A stretch of DNA of 64,000 nucleotides from Gordonia sihwensis NBRC 108236. Its GTDB lineage: Bacteria > Actinomycetota > Actinomycetes > Mycobacteriales > Mycobacteriaceae. The translations under genes and the position numbers were made by a program. The stretch is taken from assembly GCF_000333035.1 (NCBI RefSeq), contig NZ_BANU01000014.1, positions 1-64,000 of the forward strand. Reading direction: 5' to 3'. Of the stretch, positions 20,114 to 29,071 are shown one piece after another (the first letter of the stretch is position 1; each line of letters opens with the position of its first letter). A model generated the notes under the pieces. It did not search any database. It was not told where the DNA came from and saw nothing but the letters and a program-made list of their open reading frames with translations.

Positions 20114-21333
20114 CCCTCCCCCACGGCCGCCACGGCGGCGGTGATCGCCGCGCGGCGGGCCTCGTCGGACGGATCGGTCCGCATGGCGTCGAGCATGAGG
20201 TCGGCGATCTGCGGCATGTCCGCGGGCCGCAGTCCGTCGGCGGCGAGTACGGCCGTGCCGAAGCGGATGGCCGAGCCCTCGGAGACCGGCGCCTCGTCGA
20301 ACGGGGTGACCGCCTTGTCGACGATGATCCGGCAGGCCGCCAGCCGCTTGGCCGCTTCCCGTCCGGTGATGCCGAGCGACGAGACCTCGATCACCGCCAG
20401 ATGCGTGTCGGTGCCGCCCGAGACGGTGCGCAGCCCGCGGGCGCCCAGTTCGGTGGCCAGGGTGGCGGCGTCGTCTGCCACGTCGCGGGCATAGGCCGCG
20501 TACTCCGGGCGCAGGCACTCGCCGAACGCCACCGCCTTGGCCGCGATCGAGTGCATCGCCGGAGCACCCTGCATGAACGGGTACACCGCCCGCGAGAGCG
20601 AGTCCTCGTGTTCGGACCTGGCGAGCAGCAGTCCGCCGCGCGGTCCGCGCATCACCTTGTTGGTGGCGACCGTCACCACGTCGGCGTACGGCACGGGCGA
20701 GTCGAGCACCCCGCCGACGGCGAGACCGGCCAGATGCGCCGCGTCGACCCAGAGGATGCAGTCGGCCTCGTCGGCGATGGTGCGCATCGCCGCGAAGTCC
20801 CACGACCGGGAGTAGGACGTACCGCCCGCGACGAGAATCCGCGGCCGGTGGATCAGGGCCAGATCCCGGATCTGGTCGTAGTCGATCCGCTCGGTGTCGC
20901 GGCGGACCTCGTAGTTCAGGACACTGAACCAGCGTCCCGACAGGTTCGCGCGCGAGCCGTGTGACTGGTGGCCGCCGTGCTTGAGGTTCAGGGAGAGCAC
21001 CTGATCGCCCGGCTGCGAGAACGCGGCGTACACCGCGAAGTTCGCGAGCGCCCACGACAGCGGCTGGACGTTGACGTAATCGGCGCCGAACAGCGTGTGC
21101 GCGCGGCTGATCGCGAGCTGCTCGACCTCGTCGACCACCTCCGCTCCGCCGTGGTACCGGTGGCCGGGATAGCCCTCGGCGTACTTGTCCGCCAGAATCG
21201 ATCCGACCGCGGCCCGCACCGCGGGGGTGGCCGTCGACTCCGCGGCCACCATCTGCAGGCTGCCGCGCCGGCGCGTCTCCTCGCGCCGAAGCAGTTCGGC
21301 GATCTCCGGATCACTCGCCAGCGGATCGGTCAC
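20110..21333 (-). CDS. divergent serine hydroxymethyltransferase-like PLP protein
   Basis: A 407-aa fold-type I PLP enzyme of the SHMT family, but divergent. Retained: the Schiff-base Lys in ATNKVMRGPRGG, DAAHLAGL, the carboxylate Arg in IRFGTAV, KYAEGYPGHRY. Changed relative to GlyA: His before the Lys is Asn, RYYGG is RYHGG, the phosphate-binding QPHSGSQAN is QPLSWALAN, and ASEN is AAES. It sits between sua5 and wecA, coupled by GTGA at both ends, a position it also holds in Streptomyces (recalled synteny). A housekeeping glyA probably lies elsewhere. Function may differ from serine/glycine interconversion. Confidence 0.75.
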   Translation of the reverse strand: MTDPLASDPEIAELLRREETRRRGSLQMVAAESTATPAVRAAVGSILADKYAEGYPGHRYHGGAEVVDEVEQLAISRAHTLFGADYVNVQPLSWALANFAVYAAFSQPGDQVLSLNLKHGGHQSHGSRANLSGRWFSVLNYEVRRDTERIDYDQIRDLALIHRPRILVAGGTSYSRSWDFAAMRTIADEADCILWVDAAHLAGLAVGGVLDSPVPYADVVTVATNKVMRGPRGGLLLARSEHEDSLSRAVYPFMQGAPAMHSIAAKAVAFGECLRPEYAAYARDVADDAATLATELGARGLRTVSGGTDTHLAVIEVSSLGITGREAAKRLAACRIIVDKAVTPFDEAPVSEGSAIRFGTAVLAADGLRPADMPQIADLMLDAMRTDPSDEARRAAITAAVAAVGEG

Positions 21334-21998
21334 GGCCGTCCCCGGAGCTCATCCGCGTCCACGTCGAGCACTTCGGCGATGTCCTCGGCGGTGATCGCGC
21401 CCTCACGCAGAATGCGAGGGTCCGGGCCGGTGAGGTCGACGATCGTCGAGGCGACGGCATGGTCGGCCGGACCGCCGTCGAGATAGACCGACACCTTCTC
21501 CTGCAGCTGCTCGCGGGCCTGGTGCACCTGCACCGCCGGCGGATGGCCGGAGATATTGGCGCTGGAGACGGCCATCGGCCCGATCTCCCGCAGCAGCTCG
21601 ATCGCGACCGGATGCAGTGGCATGCGGATCATCACGCTGCCCGAGGTGTCGCCGAGATCCCAGGCGAGAGACGGGGCCTGCTCCACCACCAGGCTCAAAC
21701 CGCCCGGCCAGAAGGCCTGCACCAGCTCTCGGGCCTGCGGCGACACCGACCTGACGAGACCGTCCACGGTGTGCCACGAGCCCACCAGGACCGGTACCGG
21801 CATGTCCCGCCCGCGGCCCTTCGCCGCCAGCAGCGACGCGACCGCTTCGCTGTCGAATGCGTCGCACCCGAGTCCGTAGACCGTGTCGGTCGGCATCACG
21901 ATGAGCCGCCCGGCGCGCACGGCTCCCACCGCCGCCCGGATTCCGGCTTCCCGCTCGTCTGGATCACTGCAATCGAACACCGCGCTCACGTATTCCAT
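21330..21998 (-). CDS. sua5: L-threonylcarbamoyladenylate synthase
   Basis: TsaC/Sua5 family, 222 aa. It makes threonylcarbamoyl-AMP from Thr, bicarbonate and ATP for the t6A37 modification of ANN-decoding tRNAs. Motifs: VMPTDTVYGLGCDAF, KGRGRDMPVPVLV, and the SSANISGHPP segment. It overlaps prmC by 13 bp and glyA-like by 4 bp. This is the classic prfA-prmC-sua5 order. Confidence 0.92.
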   Translation of the reverse strand: MEYVSAVFDCSDPDEREAGIRAAVGAVRAGRLIVMPTDTVYGLGCDAFDSEAVASLLAAKGRGRDMPVPVLVGSWHTVDGLVRSVSPQARELVQAFWPGGLSLVVEQAPSLAWDLGDTSGSVMIRMPLHPVAIELLREIGPMAVSSANISGHPPAVQVHQAREQLQEKVSVYLDGGPADHAVASTIVDLTGPDPRILREGAITAEDIAEVLDVDADELRGRP

Positions 21999-22918
21999 CC
22001 TTCCACGCCGTCGGCCCCCGATCGCGCAGGGTCACCGACGGCTGCTCGTACAGCGGTCACGAACCGGGGTCGCCCGGCGAGGTCGTCATGGGTGCGGACG
22101 GCGGCGAATCCGCCGGTCGCCGTCAGCGCGTCGCGCACCAGATCGGCGGTCGTGTCGTCGTGCTCGACGGCCACAAACGCGCCCACTCGCAGAGCCGAGG
22201 CGAGGATCGGCGCCAGTTGATCGATCAGGTCCATTCCGCAGTCGCCGGAGAAGACCGCCTCGGGCGGATCGTGCGCCACCTCCGGTGAGACCTCGGCGCC
22301 GGACGGAACGTACGGCGGGTTGCTCACGACGACGTGCGCCGAAGCCAGCAGGGGCGCGACCGCCGCGACATCGGTGACGTCGGCCCGCACCACGGCGACC
22401 CGTTCCGTGAGTCCGGTCGCCTCGAGGTTGCGTCGCAGATACGACAGCGCCCGCTCCGAGCGCTCGACGGCCGTCACCGTCGCGTCGGGTGCGCCGGCGG
22501 AGATCGCCAGGGCCAGCGCGCCGCTCCCGGAGCACAGGTCGACCACGCGGATCGGGTCGCCCGCACTCTCGCGGAGTTCGGCGATGCGGGCCAGTGCGCA
22601 CTCCGCTAGCAACTCGGTCTCCGGCCGCGGAATGAAGACTCCCGGTCCCACCGTCAACTCCAGGCCCGCGAAGAATGCGCGAGAAGTGATGTGCTGCAAA
22701 GGAACCCGCGAGCAGCGTTGCTCCACGGCGGCAACGACGCGACTGCGCATCTCGGCAGGCACCTCATCGACGAGAAGCAGCCGTCCGGGATCCACCCCGA
22801 GCATCTGCGCCACCAGTTCGGCGGCCTCGGCACCGGCCGAGTCGATCCCGGCCTCGGCCAGCCGCACCGCCGCCCACCGGCGCAGAGCGTCGGCCGAACC
22901 GCCTTCGGGTGCCGTCAC
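21986..22918 (-). CDS. prmC: peptide chain release factor N5-glutamine methyltransferase
   Basis: PrmC/HemK methylates the Gln of the GGQ motif in release factors. The 310-aa protein has an N-terminal helical domain, [10 protein letters not shown], the SAM loop [15 protein letters not shown], and the catalytic NPPYVPSG. The GTG start at 22918 overlaps the prfA stop by 4 bp (GTGA). The substrate gene prfA is directly upstream, so enzyme and substrate are co-expressed. Confidence 0.94.
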   Translation of the reverse strand: MTAPEGGSADALRRWAAVRLAEAGIDSAGAEAAELVAQMLGVDPGRLLLVDEVPAEMRSRVVAAVEQRCSRVPLQHITSRAFFAGLELTVGPGVFIPRPETELLAECALARIAELRESAGDPIRVVDLCSGSGALALAISAGAPDATVTAVERSERALSYLRRNLEATGLTERVAVVRADVTDVAAVAPLLASAHVVVSNPPYVPSGAEVSPEVAHDPPEAVFSGDCGMDLIDQLAPILASALRVGAFVAVEHDDTTADLVRDALTATGGFAAVRTHDDLAGRPRFVTAVRAAVGDPARSGADGVEGWNT

Positions 22919-23988
22919 TGCTGCAGGCGTGCCTGCTTGTCGGCGTCGACGAGCGCGTCGAGCAGCGCGTCCATCTCACCGTCGAGCACCGAGTCGAGGT
23001 TGTTGGCCTTGTAGCCGATCCGGTGGTCGGTGATGCGGTTCTCCGGGAAGTTGTATGTGCGGATCCGCTCCGAACGGTCCACGGTCCGGATCTGCGCCTG
23101 CCGGCCGGCGGCGGCCTCGGCCTCGGCCTCCTCCTCCGCCAGGGCCTTGAGCCGCGCCGCGAGCACCTGCATGGCACGGGCCTTGTTCTGCAACTGCGAG
23201 CGCTCGTTCTGACAGGTCACGACGATGTTCGTCGGCAGGTGCGTGATGCGGACCGCCGAGTCGGTGGTGTTGACGCCCTGACCGCCCTTCCCGGAACTGC
23301 GGTAGACGTCGATCCGGAGGTCGGACTCGTCGATGTGGATCTCCTCCACCTCGTCGGGCTCCGGGTAGATCAGCACCCCGGCGGCCGATGTGTGGATCCG
23401 GCCTTGGGACTCGGTGACCGGAACCCGCTGAACCCGGTGGACACCGCCCTCGAACTTCAGCCGCGACCACACACCGTCGCGGAGCGTCTCCCGCGCCTTG
23501 ATCGACACGGTGGCCTCCTTGTAGCCGCCGAGATCGGACTCGGTGACGCCCAGGACCGTCGCCTTCCAGCCGCGCTTCTCGCAGTACTTCAGGTACATGC
23601 GGACGAGGTCGGAGGCGAACAGCGCCGACTCCTCGCCACCCGCTCCCGACTTGACCTCGAGCACGACGTCGTCGGAATCGTGTGGATCGCGGGGCGCCAG
23701 CAGGTCGGTCAGCGCGGCGTCCAACTCGGCGACGGTCGACTCGAGCGCCGGGATCTCCTCGGCGAATCCCGGATCTGCCTCGGCGAGTTCCCTGGCCGCC
23801 TCGAGGTCGTCGCGCGCGGCCGTGAGCTTGGTGTAGGTGGTCATCACGGGTGCGAGTTCGGCGAACCGTTTGCCCACGCGGCGCGCGTTGGCCGGGTCGT
23901 CGTGCAACGACGGGTCGGACAACTGAGTCTGGAGTCCGGCGTGCTCGGCGAGGATGTCGTCGATCGCGGACGGTTCCTGCGTACTCAC
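22915..23988 (-). CDS. prfA: peptide chain release factor 1
   Basis: Class I release factor reading UAA/UAG, 357 aa. The GGQ loop is [16 protein letters not shown], and the codon-recognition region is in domain 2 ([16 protein letters not shown]). I chose the GTG at 23988 ([11 protein letters not shown]) over an upstream start at 24021, whose 11-residue extension is not family-like. RBS is modest (GAAAGAGA). Upstream, a 151-bp gap with a small tandem repeat and a hairpin separates it from rpmE. Confidence 0.95.
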   Translation of the reverse strand: MSTQEPSAIDDILAEHAGLQTQLSDPSLHDDPANARRVGKRFAELAPVMTTYTKLTAARDDLEAARELAEADPGFAEEIPALESTVAELDAALTDLLAPRDPHDSDDVVLEVKSGAGGEESALFASDLVRMYLKYCEKRGWKATVLGVTESDLGGYKEATVSIKARETLRDGVWSRLKFEGGVHRVQRVPVTESQGRIHTSAAGVLIYPEPDEVEEIHIDESDLRIDVYRSSGKGGQGVNTTDSAVRITHLPTNIVVTCQNERSQLQNKARAMQVLAARLKALAEEEAEAEAAAGRQAQIRTVDRSERIRTYNFPENRITDHRIGYKANNLDSVLDGEMDALLDALVDADKQARLQQ

Positions 23989-24073
23989 CTGATGATTCTC
24001 TTTCGTCCTAGGAGGCTCCACCCAGACACTCCGGCGTGCCGCGCCGCGCCAGACGGCGGCGTCGAACGACAGC

Positions 24074-24122
24074 GGGCGTTAACCGACGGTGGCGTTAAAC
24101 GACGGTGGGCGTTAAACGACAG
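24074..24122. repeat. three-copy 16-17 bp tandem repeat
   Basis: Three near-identical units of the form GGCGTTAAACGACGGTG occupy 24074-24090, 24091-24106 and 24107-24122; a partial GTCGAACGACAG lies just before (24061-24072). The repeat lies between prfA and rpmE. The units differ at one or two positions. Confidence 0.7.
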
Positions 24123-24123
24123 A

Positions 24124-24162
24124 CGCCCGACTCGAGATCCGCTGGGATCTCTCGCCGGGCGC
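24124..24162 (-). terminator. hairpin terminator after rpmE
   Basis: GAGATCC-gctg-GGATCTC forms a perfect 7-bp stem, extended by CGCCCG/CGGGCG across a short internal loop, starting 11 nt after the rpmE stop. No U-run follows. It may attenuate read-through from rpmE into prfA. Confidence 0.6.
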
Positions 24163-24172
24163 CGGATGCAAG

Positions 24173-24385
24173 CTACTTGACGCGCTTGCCGTAACGCTTC
24201 TCGAAGCGAGCCACACGACCGCCGGTATCGAGGATCTTCTGCTTGCCGGTGTAGAACGGGTGGCAGTTGGAGCAGACTTCCACGGTGATGTGGCCGCCCT
24301 TGGCGGTGCTGCGCGTGGTGAACTCATTGCCGCAACCGCAGTTGACGGTGGTCACCTCGTAGTCGGGATGGATTCCCTGCTTCAT
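24173..24385 (-). CDS. rpmE: 50S ribosomal protein L31
   Basis: L31 of 70 aa, the zinc-binding (C+) form: Cys residues in VNCGCGN and [12 protein letters not shown] make the metal site. C+ forms store zinc and are replaced by C- paralogues under zinc starvation (established). RBS AAGGGA lies before the ATG. Confidence 0.96.
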   Translation of the reverse strand: MKQGIHPDYEVTTVNCGCGNEFTTRSTAKGGHITVEVCSNCHPFYTGKQKILDTGGRVARFEKRYGKRVK

Positions 24386-24685
24386 TGATGTCCCTTCATC
24401 ATGGTCGCCGGGTCACCTCTGATTTTTCAGTGGTGTGAACCGGAACCGGACTGACCGAAGAATTATTCCACAACCCCGGTCACCCCGGCCAATCGCGCAG
24501 GTGCGAGGCCTGGCGGTCCTCCAGCGCGACAGCAGTCAGATCGCAGTGAGACCGGTCTCTCTTCCTGTCGGGCCCAACCGGAGCCGACCGCCGGACGGTC
24601 TACCCTCGTACTCGGACCGGCCCGGTCGAGGACGCCGTCCACCCCGCACCACGTCCCTGCGAGCCTCCGGGAGCACCGAGTACAC
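24386..24685. other. 300-bp intergenic region between rpmE and the FAD/NADPH reductase
   Basis: Divergent promoter region. The rpmE side is AT-richer (AATTATTCC around 24462-24470). I found no convincing -10/-35 pair, no RNA gene, and no short coding frame with a proper RBS. Confidence 0.4.
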
Positions 24686-25870
24686 ATGACGACCGCGAAT
24701 CCGACGAGTGATGCCGCAACCGCCCGCGCCTCGAAACGGCCTCGCTGGTCCCGCCGGAATCCGTACCCTGCGACCGTGGTGCGCAACAGCCTCCTGACGG
24801 CACCCGACAGCGACAGGGAGGTGCGCCACCTCGTACTCGACATCTCCGGCTCCGGGCTGGAGTACCTGCCAGGCGATGCCGTCAACGTCACCCCCGCCAA
24901 CGAGCCGGCGCTGGTCGCCGCGATCGTCGACCGGCTCGGCGTTCCGGGCGACACGGTGATCACCGACCGCAAGGGTGAGCGGACGCTCACCAATGCACTC
25001 ACACACGGTTTCGAGATCACCTCGGTCTCGCCGTACCTGCTCGATCACCTCGCGAACGCCCGCGGCGTCGGAGAGGTGGCCGACCTGCTGGCCGGCGACC
25101 GTGCCGCACTCGAAGAATGGTCGCGCGGCAGGGACGTCCTGGACCTGCTCAACCTGGACCCCACCTGGTTTCCGACGCCCGAGGCCTTCCTCGGCGAACT
25201 GCGCCCCCTCGCCGCCCGCACGTACTCGATCTCGTCGTCGCCTGCCGTCCACGAGGGAACCCTGCACCTGACGCCCGCCACCGTGCGACATTTCGCGACC
25301 GAGTTCTGGGGCGATGGCCGCGACCGCGGCGGCGCCGCGTCCACCTATCTCGCCGACCGCGTGGAACCCGGCGACACCGTGGGGATCTACGTGACGGCCA
25401 ACAAGTCGTTCCGGCTGCCCGAGCCGGACACCGACATCATCATGGTGGGCCCGGGCACGGGCATCGCCCCGTTCCGTGCCTTTCTGCACGAGCGCCGCCA
25501 GGACAACGGCCGAGGACGCAACTGGCTGTTCCACGGTGCTCGACATCGCGACCAGGACTTCCTGTACCGCGACGAGATGTGGGCGATGGAAGCCGACGGG
25601 ACCCTCCGGCTCGACGTCGCCTTCTCCCGCGAGCAGGACGAGAAGGTCTACGTCTCGCACCTCATGGGAGGACGGGGCGAAGAACTGTACAGCTGGATCC
25701 GCGACGGCGCGGTCCTCTACGTCTGCGGCGACGCCACCAAGATGGCACGCGACGTGGAGGAGACCCTGGTGGCGATCATTCGCGAGTACGGCGGCTTCGA
25801 CGATGAGGGAGCACGCGCCGAACTCCAGCGGCTGCGCGAGTCGGGTCAGTACCGCCGCGACGTCTACTGA
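24686..25870 (+). CDS. sulfite-reductase-type FAD/NADPH oxidoreductase lacking a flavodoxin domain
   Basis: A 394-aa protein corresponding to the FAD- and NADPH-binding part of cytochrome P450 reductase/CysJ. The FAD-binding motif is ARTYSISSSP, the connecting domain precedes it, and NADPH motifs are MVGPGTGIAPFRAFLHER, FHGARHRDQDFLYRDE and YVCGDATKMARDVE, ending in an aromatic Tyr (RRDVY). The N-terminal FMN/flavodoxin domain of CysJ is absent; the gene begins about 20 residues before the FAD domain. It probably passes electrons to a separate flavodoxin, ferredoxin or directly to a sulfite reductase-like partner. No partner gene is adjacent. Confidence 0.8.
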   Translation: MTTANPTSDAATARASKRPRWSRRNPYPATVVRNSLLTAPDSDREVRHLVLDISGSGLEYLPGDAVNVTPANEPALVAAIVDRLGVPGDTVITDRKGERTLTNALTHGFEITSVSPYLLDHLANARGVGEVADLLAGDRAALEEWSRGRDVLDLLNLDPTWFPTPEAFLGELRPLAARTYSISSSPAVHEGTLHLTPATVRHFATEFWGDGRDRGGAASTYLADRVEPGDTVGIYVTANKSFRLPEPDTDIIMVGPGTGIAPFRAFLHERRQDNGRGRNWLFHGARHRDQDFLYRDEMWAMEADGTLRLDVAFSREQDEKVYVSHLMGGRGEELYSWIRDGAVLYVCGDATKMARDVEETLVAIIREYGGFDDEGARAELQRLRESGQYRRDVY

Positions 25871-25893
25871 CGCCGCACTCTCCCGAAACGCCC

Positions 25894-25940
25894 CTGTGCC
25901 GTACCCCGTGACCCGATTCGGGTCACGGAATACGGCACAG
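25894..25940. terminator. bidirectional terminator between the reductase gene and rho
   Basis: Nearly perfect palindrome: CTGTGCCGTA...TACGGCACAG outer arms and CCGTGACCCGA/TTCGGGTCACGG inner arms with no real loop. It lies in the 93-bp gap between convergent genes. Confidence 0.85.
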
Positions 25941-25963
25941 TGCACCACTCCGCGGTGGAGGCC

Positions 25964-27946
25964 TCAGTCGTTGTCGACGACGCTGGGCGCGTTCTTGCTC
26001 ACCTGCATCAGGAACTCGACATTGCTCCGCGTCTTCTTGAGCTGCGCGACGAGCAGGTCGATCGCGGCCTGCGAGTCCAGTCCGGAGAGCAGACGGCGCA
26101 GTTTGTGGACGATGGCGAACTCATCCGGCGACAGCAGGAGCTCGTCCTTGCGCGTGCTCGACAGGTTGACGTCGACCGCGGGGAAGACGCGCCGCTCGGC
26201 GATCTTACGGTCGAGCTTCAGTTCGGCGTTGCCCGTGCCCTTGAACTCCTCGAAGATCACCGTGTCGCCCGTCGACCCGGTCTCGACCAGCGCCGAAGCG
26301 ATGATCGTCAGCGATCCGCCGTTCTCGATGTTGCGCGCGGCACCGAGGAATCGCTTCGGCGGATACAGCGCCTGGGAGTCGACACCACCGGAGAGGATGC
26401 GGCCCGAGGCGGGCGATGCGTTGTTGTACGCGCGGCCGAGACGGGTGATCGAGTCGAGCAGCACGACGACGTCCATACCGTTCTCCACCAGCCGCTTGGC
26501 ACGCTCGATCGCGAGCTCCGCGACGCTGGTGTGATCCGACGGCGGGCGGTCGAAGGTCGACGCGATGACCTCGCCCTTCACACTCCGCTGCATATCGGTG
26601 ACTTCTTCGGGACGCTCGTCCACCAGCACCACCATCAGGTGGCATTCCGGATTGTTGGTGGTGATCGCGTTCGCGATGTCCTGCAGGATCGTCGTCTTAC
26701 CGGCCTTCGGCGGGGAGACGATCAGCGCACGCTGCCCCTTGCCGATCGGCATGATCAGGTCGATGACGCGGGTGGAGATCCGTTCGGGCGTGGTCTCGAG
26801 CCGCAGTCGCTGATTCGGGTAGAGCGGAGTCAGCTTGGTGAAGTCGGGACGCTTGCGCGCCGAGTCGACGTCGGTGCCGTTGACGGTGTCCAGCCGCACC
26901 AGCGGATTGAACTTCTGCCGCTGGTTGTTGGGGTTCTCGCCCTCGCGCGGCACCTTCACGGCACCGGTGATCGCGTCACCGCGGCGCAGTCCGTTGCGGC
27001 GGACCATGTTCATCGATACGTAGACGTCGTTGGGTCCGGCCAGGTAGCCGGACGTCCGCACGAACGCGTAGTTGTCGAGCACGTCGAGGATGCCCGCCAC
27101 CGGCGCGAGGACGTCGCCCTCGTTGACCTGGGGCTCCCCCGCGTTGCCGCCGTCGCGGTCGCGTCCGCGACGACGCTCGCGGAACCGGCGTCCGCGGCGA
27201 CGACCACCGCCCTCGCCGTCGTCGTCATCGTTGTTGTTGCGGTTCTGGTTCTGACCGCCGCCCTGGTTGCCGCCCTGGCCCTGGTTGCCGCCCTGGTTCT
27301 TCTGACCCTGGTTCTGGTTCCCGCCCTGGTTCTGATTGCCCTGACCCGACTTATCGCCGCCGTCCTGGCTCTTGTCGCCCTGGTTCCGCTCTCCCCCGCG
27401 GTTCCGGTTGCGGTTGCGCCGGTTGCCGTCGCCGTCCTGCTCGCCGCGCTGCTGGGCGGGCTTCTCGTCGCGGCCCTGCTCGGTGTTGCGCTGGTCGGAG
27501 CCCTTCTGGTCGGAGCTCTTCTGGTCAGCGCTCTTCTGGTCAGCGCTGTCGGTCTGCGGAGCCTTCGCGGTCTGCGACGATCCACCGTCGCCCGCAGCAT
27601 CGGCGCCGCGCCGGGCGTTGCGCCGTCCACCGGGCTGCTGATCGTTCGCGGCACGCTCGCCGGCCTGCGGCTTCTCCGGCGCAGACTTCGCTGCGTCAGA
27701 CTTCGCTGCGTCGGACTTCTCTGCGGACTTCTCTGCACGCTTGTCCGCTGCGGCCTTCTCTGCGCCCTTGGCGGAGCCTGCTCCGCCGTGCTGATGAGCC
27801 CTGATCACGTCGATCAGATCGCCCTTGCGCATTCCCGACGTGCCCTTGATGCCCAGCTCAGCAGCCAGACTGCGGAGTTCGGGCAGCAGCATGGCGGAAA
27901 GTCCGGTACGGGCCCGCTTGGGTGCCTGCACATCCGTTTCGGTCAC
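25964..27946 (-). CDS. rho: transcription termination factor Rho
   Basis: RNA-dependent ATPase/helicase, 660 aa, far longer than E. coli Rho (419). The N-terminal Rho_N helix (LSAMLLPELRSLAAELGI) is followed by a ~220-residue disordered insertion: Lys/Ala/Asp-rich repeats, then Asn/Gln/Gly/Arg-rich sequence. The RNA-binding CSD and the ATPase core follow (Walker A PPKAGKTTILQD, VVLLDSITRLGRAYN). The GTG at 27946 has a good AAAGGA site. Such insertions bind RNA and broaden substrate choice in actinobacterial Rho (family knowledge). It is last in the argS-lysA-hom-thrC-thrB direction. Confidence 0.95.
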   Translation of the reverse strand: MTETDVQAPKRARTGLSAMLLPELRSLAAELGIKGTSGMRKGDLIDVIRAHQHGGAGSAKGAEKAAADKRAEKSAEKSDAAKSDAAKSAPEKPQAGERAANDQQPGGRRNARRGADAAGDGGSSQTAKAPQTDSADQKSADQKSSDQKGSDQRNTEQGRDEKPAQQRGEQDGDGNRRNRNRNRGGERNQGDKSQDGGDKSGQGNQNQGGNQNQGQKNQGGNQGQGGNQGGGQNQNRNNNDDDDGEGGGRRRGRRFRERRRGRDRDGGNAGEPQVNEGDVLAPVAGILDVLDNYAFVRTSGYLAGPNDVYVSMNMVRRNGLRRGDAITGAVKVPREGENPNNQRQKFNPLVRLDTVNGTDVDSARKRPDFTKLTPLYPNQRLRLETTPERISTRVIDLIMPIGKGQRALIVSPPKAGKTTILQDIANAITTNNPECHLMVVLVDERPEEVTDMQRSVKGEVIASTFDRPPSDHTSVAELAIERAKRLVENGMDVVVLLDSITRLGRAYNNASPASGRILSGGVDSQALYPPKRFLGAARNIENGGSLTIIASALVETGSTGDTVIFEEFKGTGNAELKLDRKIAERRVFPAVDVNLSSTRKDELLLSPDEFAIVHKLRRLLSGLDSQAAIDLLVAQLKKTRSNVEFLMQVSKNAPSVVDND

Positions 27947-27961
27947 GGAATTCCTTTCGTT

Positions 27962-28004
27962 CCCCGGCTTCAGATGCCGGGGGCCCCACCCAGAACACGG
28001 GTGG
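27962..28004 (-). promoter_or_regulatory. two hairpins in the rho 5' leader
   Basis: CCCCGGC-(7 nt)-GCCGGGG at 27962-27982 and CCACCC-(7 nt)-GGGTGG at 27986-28004 lie directly upstream of the rho ribosome site. They could attenuate or autoregulate rho, or end the thrB transcript. Confidence 0.4.
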
Positions 28005-28104
28005 AGGAGCAAAAATTGTTGGTTCGCCGGACAATCGGGTGGAGATCAGACACGCCCTGGGTCCCGGTGAAGCACTCTCAGCGTACCACCGGGTAGCCGC
28101 TGCG

Positions 28105-29055
28105 TCAGGAGACCACCTCGACGCCGTCCGCCACCGCGACGGGGATCATCGCGAAACCCAGATCGGCGGCGAGGTCTGCCTCGTGCGTTCCGAGGGGACT
28201 CGTTCCCAGCACCAGAACCGAAGGCCCAGCACCCGATACGGTAGCGGCGTGTCCGCGTTCGCGCAATGAATGCACCAGGCGAGTCGTCTCTGGAAGCGCC
28301 TGTTCGCGATAGCCCTGGTGCAGACGGTCCTCGGTGGCGTCGATCAGCCAGGCGGGATCGGTGGTCAGTGCCACGACTCCCAGTGCCGCGCGGCTGACGT
28401 TGAAGACCGCGTCCGCTCGCGGCACCGCGTCGGGAAGCAGGCCGCGCGTGGTCTCGGTGGACGACTCGGTCTGCGGCACGAATACCGTGGCCACCACCGC
28501 CGGATGCAACTCCAACCGGCGGGCGTAGAACGACTCCTGACCGTGCGACCACGTCACCACCGCCGAGCCCAGCACGGACGCCGCCGCATTGTCGGGATGG
28601 CCTTCGAACTCACTGGAGAGCTGCACCAGCGCAGCGTCGTCGAGGGCCGGGCGCCGACCGTCGAGGGCCACCAGCGCCGACGCCGCCGCGAGTCCGCCCA
28701 CCGCTGCCGCGGCCGACGACCCCAGCCCGCGCGAGTGCGGGATCGCGTTGCGGCATTCGAGGTGGAAACCGCCGACTGCGACGCCGGCGCTCTCGAACCC
28801 CCGGACCACCGCGCGCGCCACCAAGTGGCGCTCGTCGAGCGGAACCTGGTCGGCGGCTTCGCCGGTCACCGCGACGGTGATGCCGGTTCCGGTGACGGTG
28901 ACCGCGACCTCGTCGTAGATCGCGAGGGCCATGCCGAGGCAATCGAACCCCGGACCCAGATTCGCACTCGACGCCGGGACCTTCACTCGGACCGAAAGCC
29001 CCTCGGGCAGAATGCATTCCGCGTCGGGATGCCCGATCAGCGCGTCGTTGGTCAT
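28105..29055 (-). CDS. thrB: homoserine kinase
   Basis: GHMP kinase of 316 aa converting homoserine to O-phosphohomoserine. The N-terminal PASSANLGPGFDCLGMAL, the ATP loop PHSRGLGSSAAAAVGG and the C-terminal SGAGPSVLVLG are intact. I chose the ATG at 29055 with a weak GGAAA site; a GTG at 29067 without RBS is possible. It follows thrC by 16 bp, completing the threonine branch. Confidence 0.95.
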   Translation of the reverse strand: MTNDALIGHPDAECILPEGLSVRVKVPASSANLGPGFDCLGMALAIYDEVAVTVTGTGITVAVTGEAADQVPLDERHLVARAVVRGFESAGVAVGGFHLECRNAIPHSRGLGSSAAAAVGGLAAASALVALDGRRPALDDAALVQLSSEFEGHPDNAAASVLGSAVVTWSHGQESFYARRLELHPAVVATVFVPQTESSTETTRGLLPDAVPRADAVFNVSRAALGVVALTTDPAWLIDATEDRLHQGYREQALPETTRLVHSLRERGHAATVSGAGPSVLVLGTSPLGTHEADLAADLGFAMIPVAVADGVEVVS

Positions 29056-29071
29056 CGCCGTTTCCACGTCG

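Noticed and set aside
20114-21055. N-terminal extension of the WecA-like protein to about 700 residues
   Set aside because: The extension is antisense-like Arg/Gly-rich sequence overlapping glyA-like in another frame; the GTGA overlap start at 20113 is consistent with neighbours. Similar false extensions were trimmed for moxR, lysA, the HAD gene and rho.
24061-24122. CRISPR array
   Set aside because: Units are directly adjacent without unique spacers, only three copies, and no cas genes nearby.
27100-27760. DNA-level tandem repeats as a repeat element
   Set aside because: They lie in frame within rho and encode its low-complexity Asn/Gln/Gly and DQKS repeats; best explained as protein-level low complexity.
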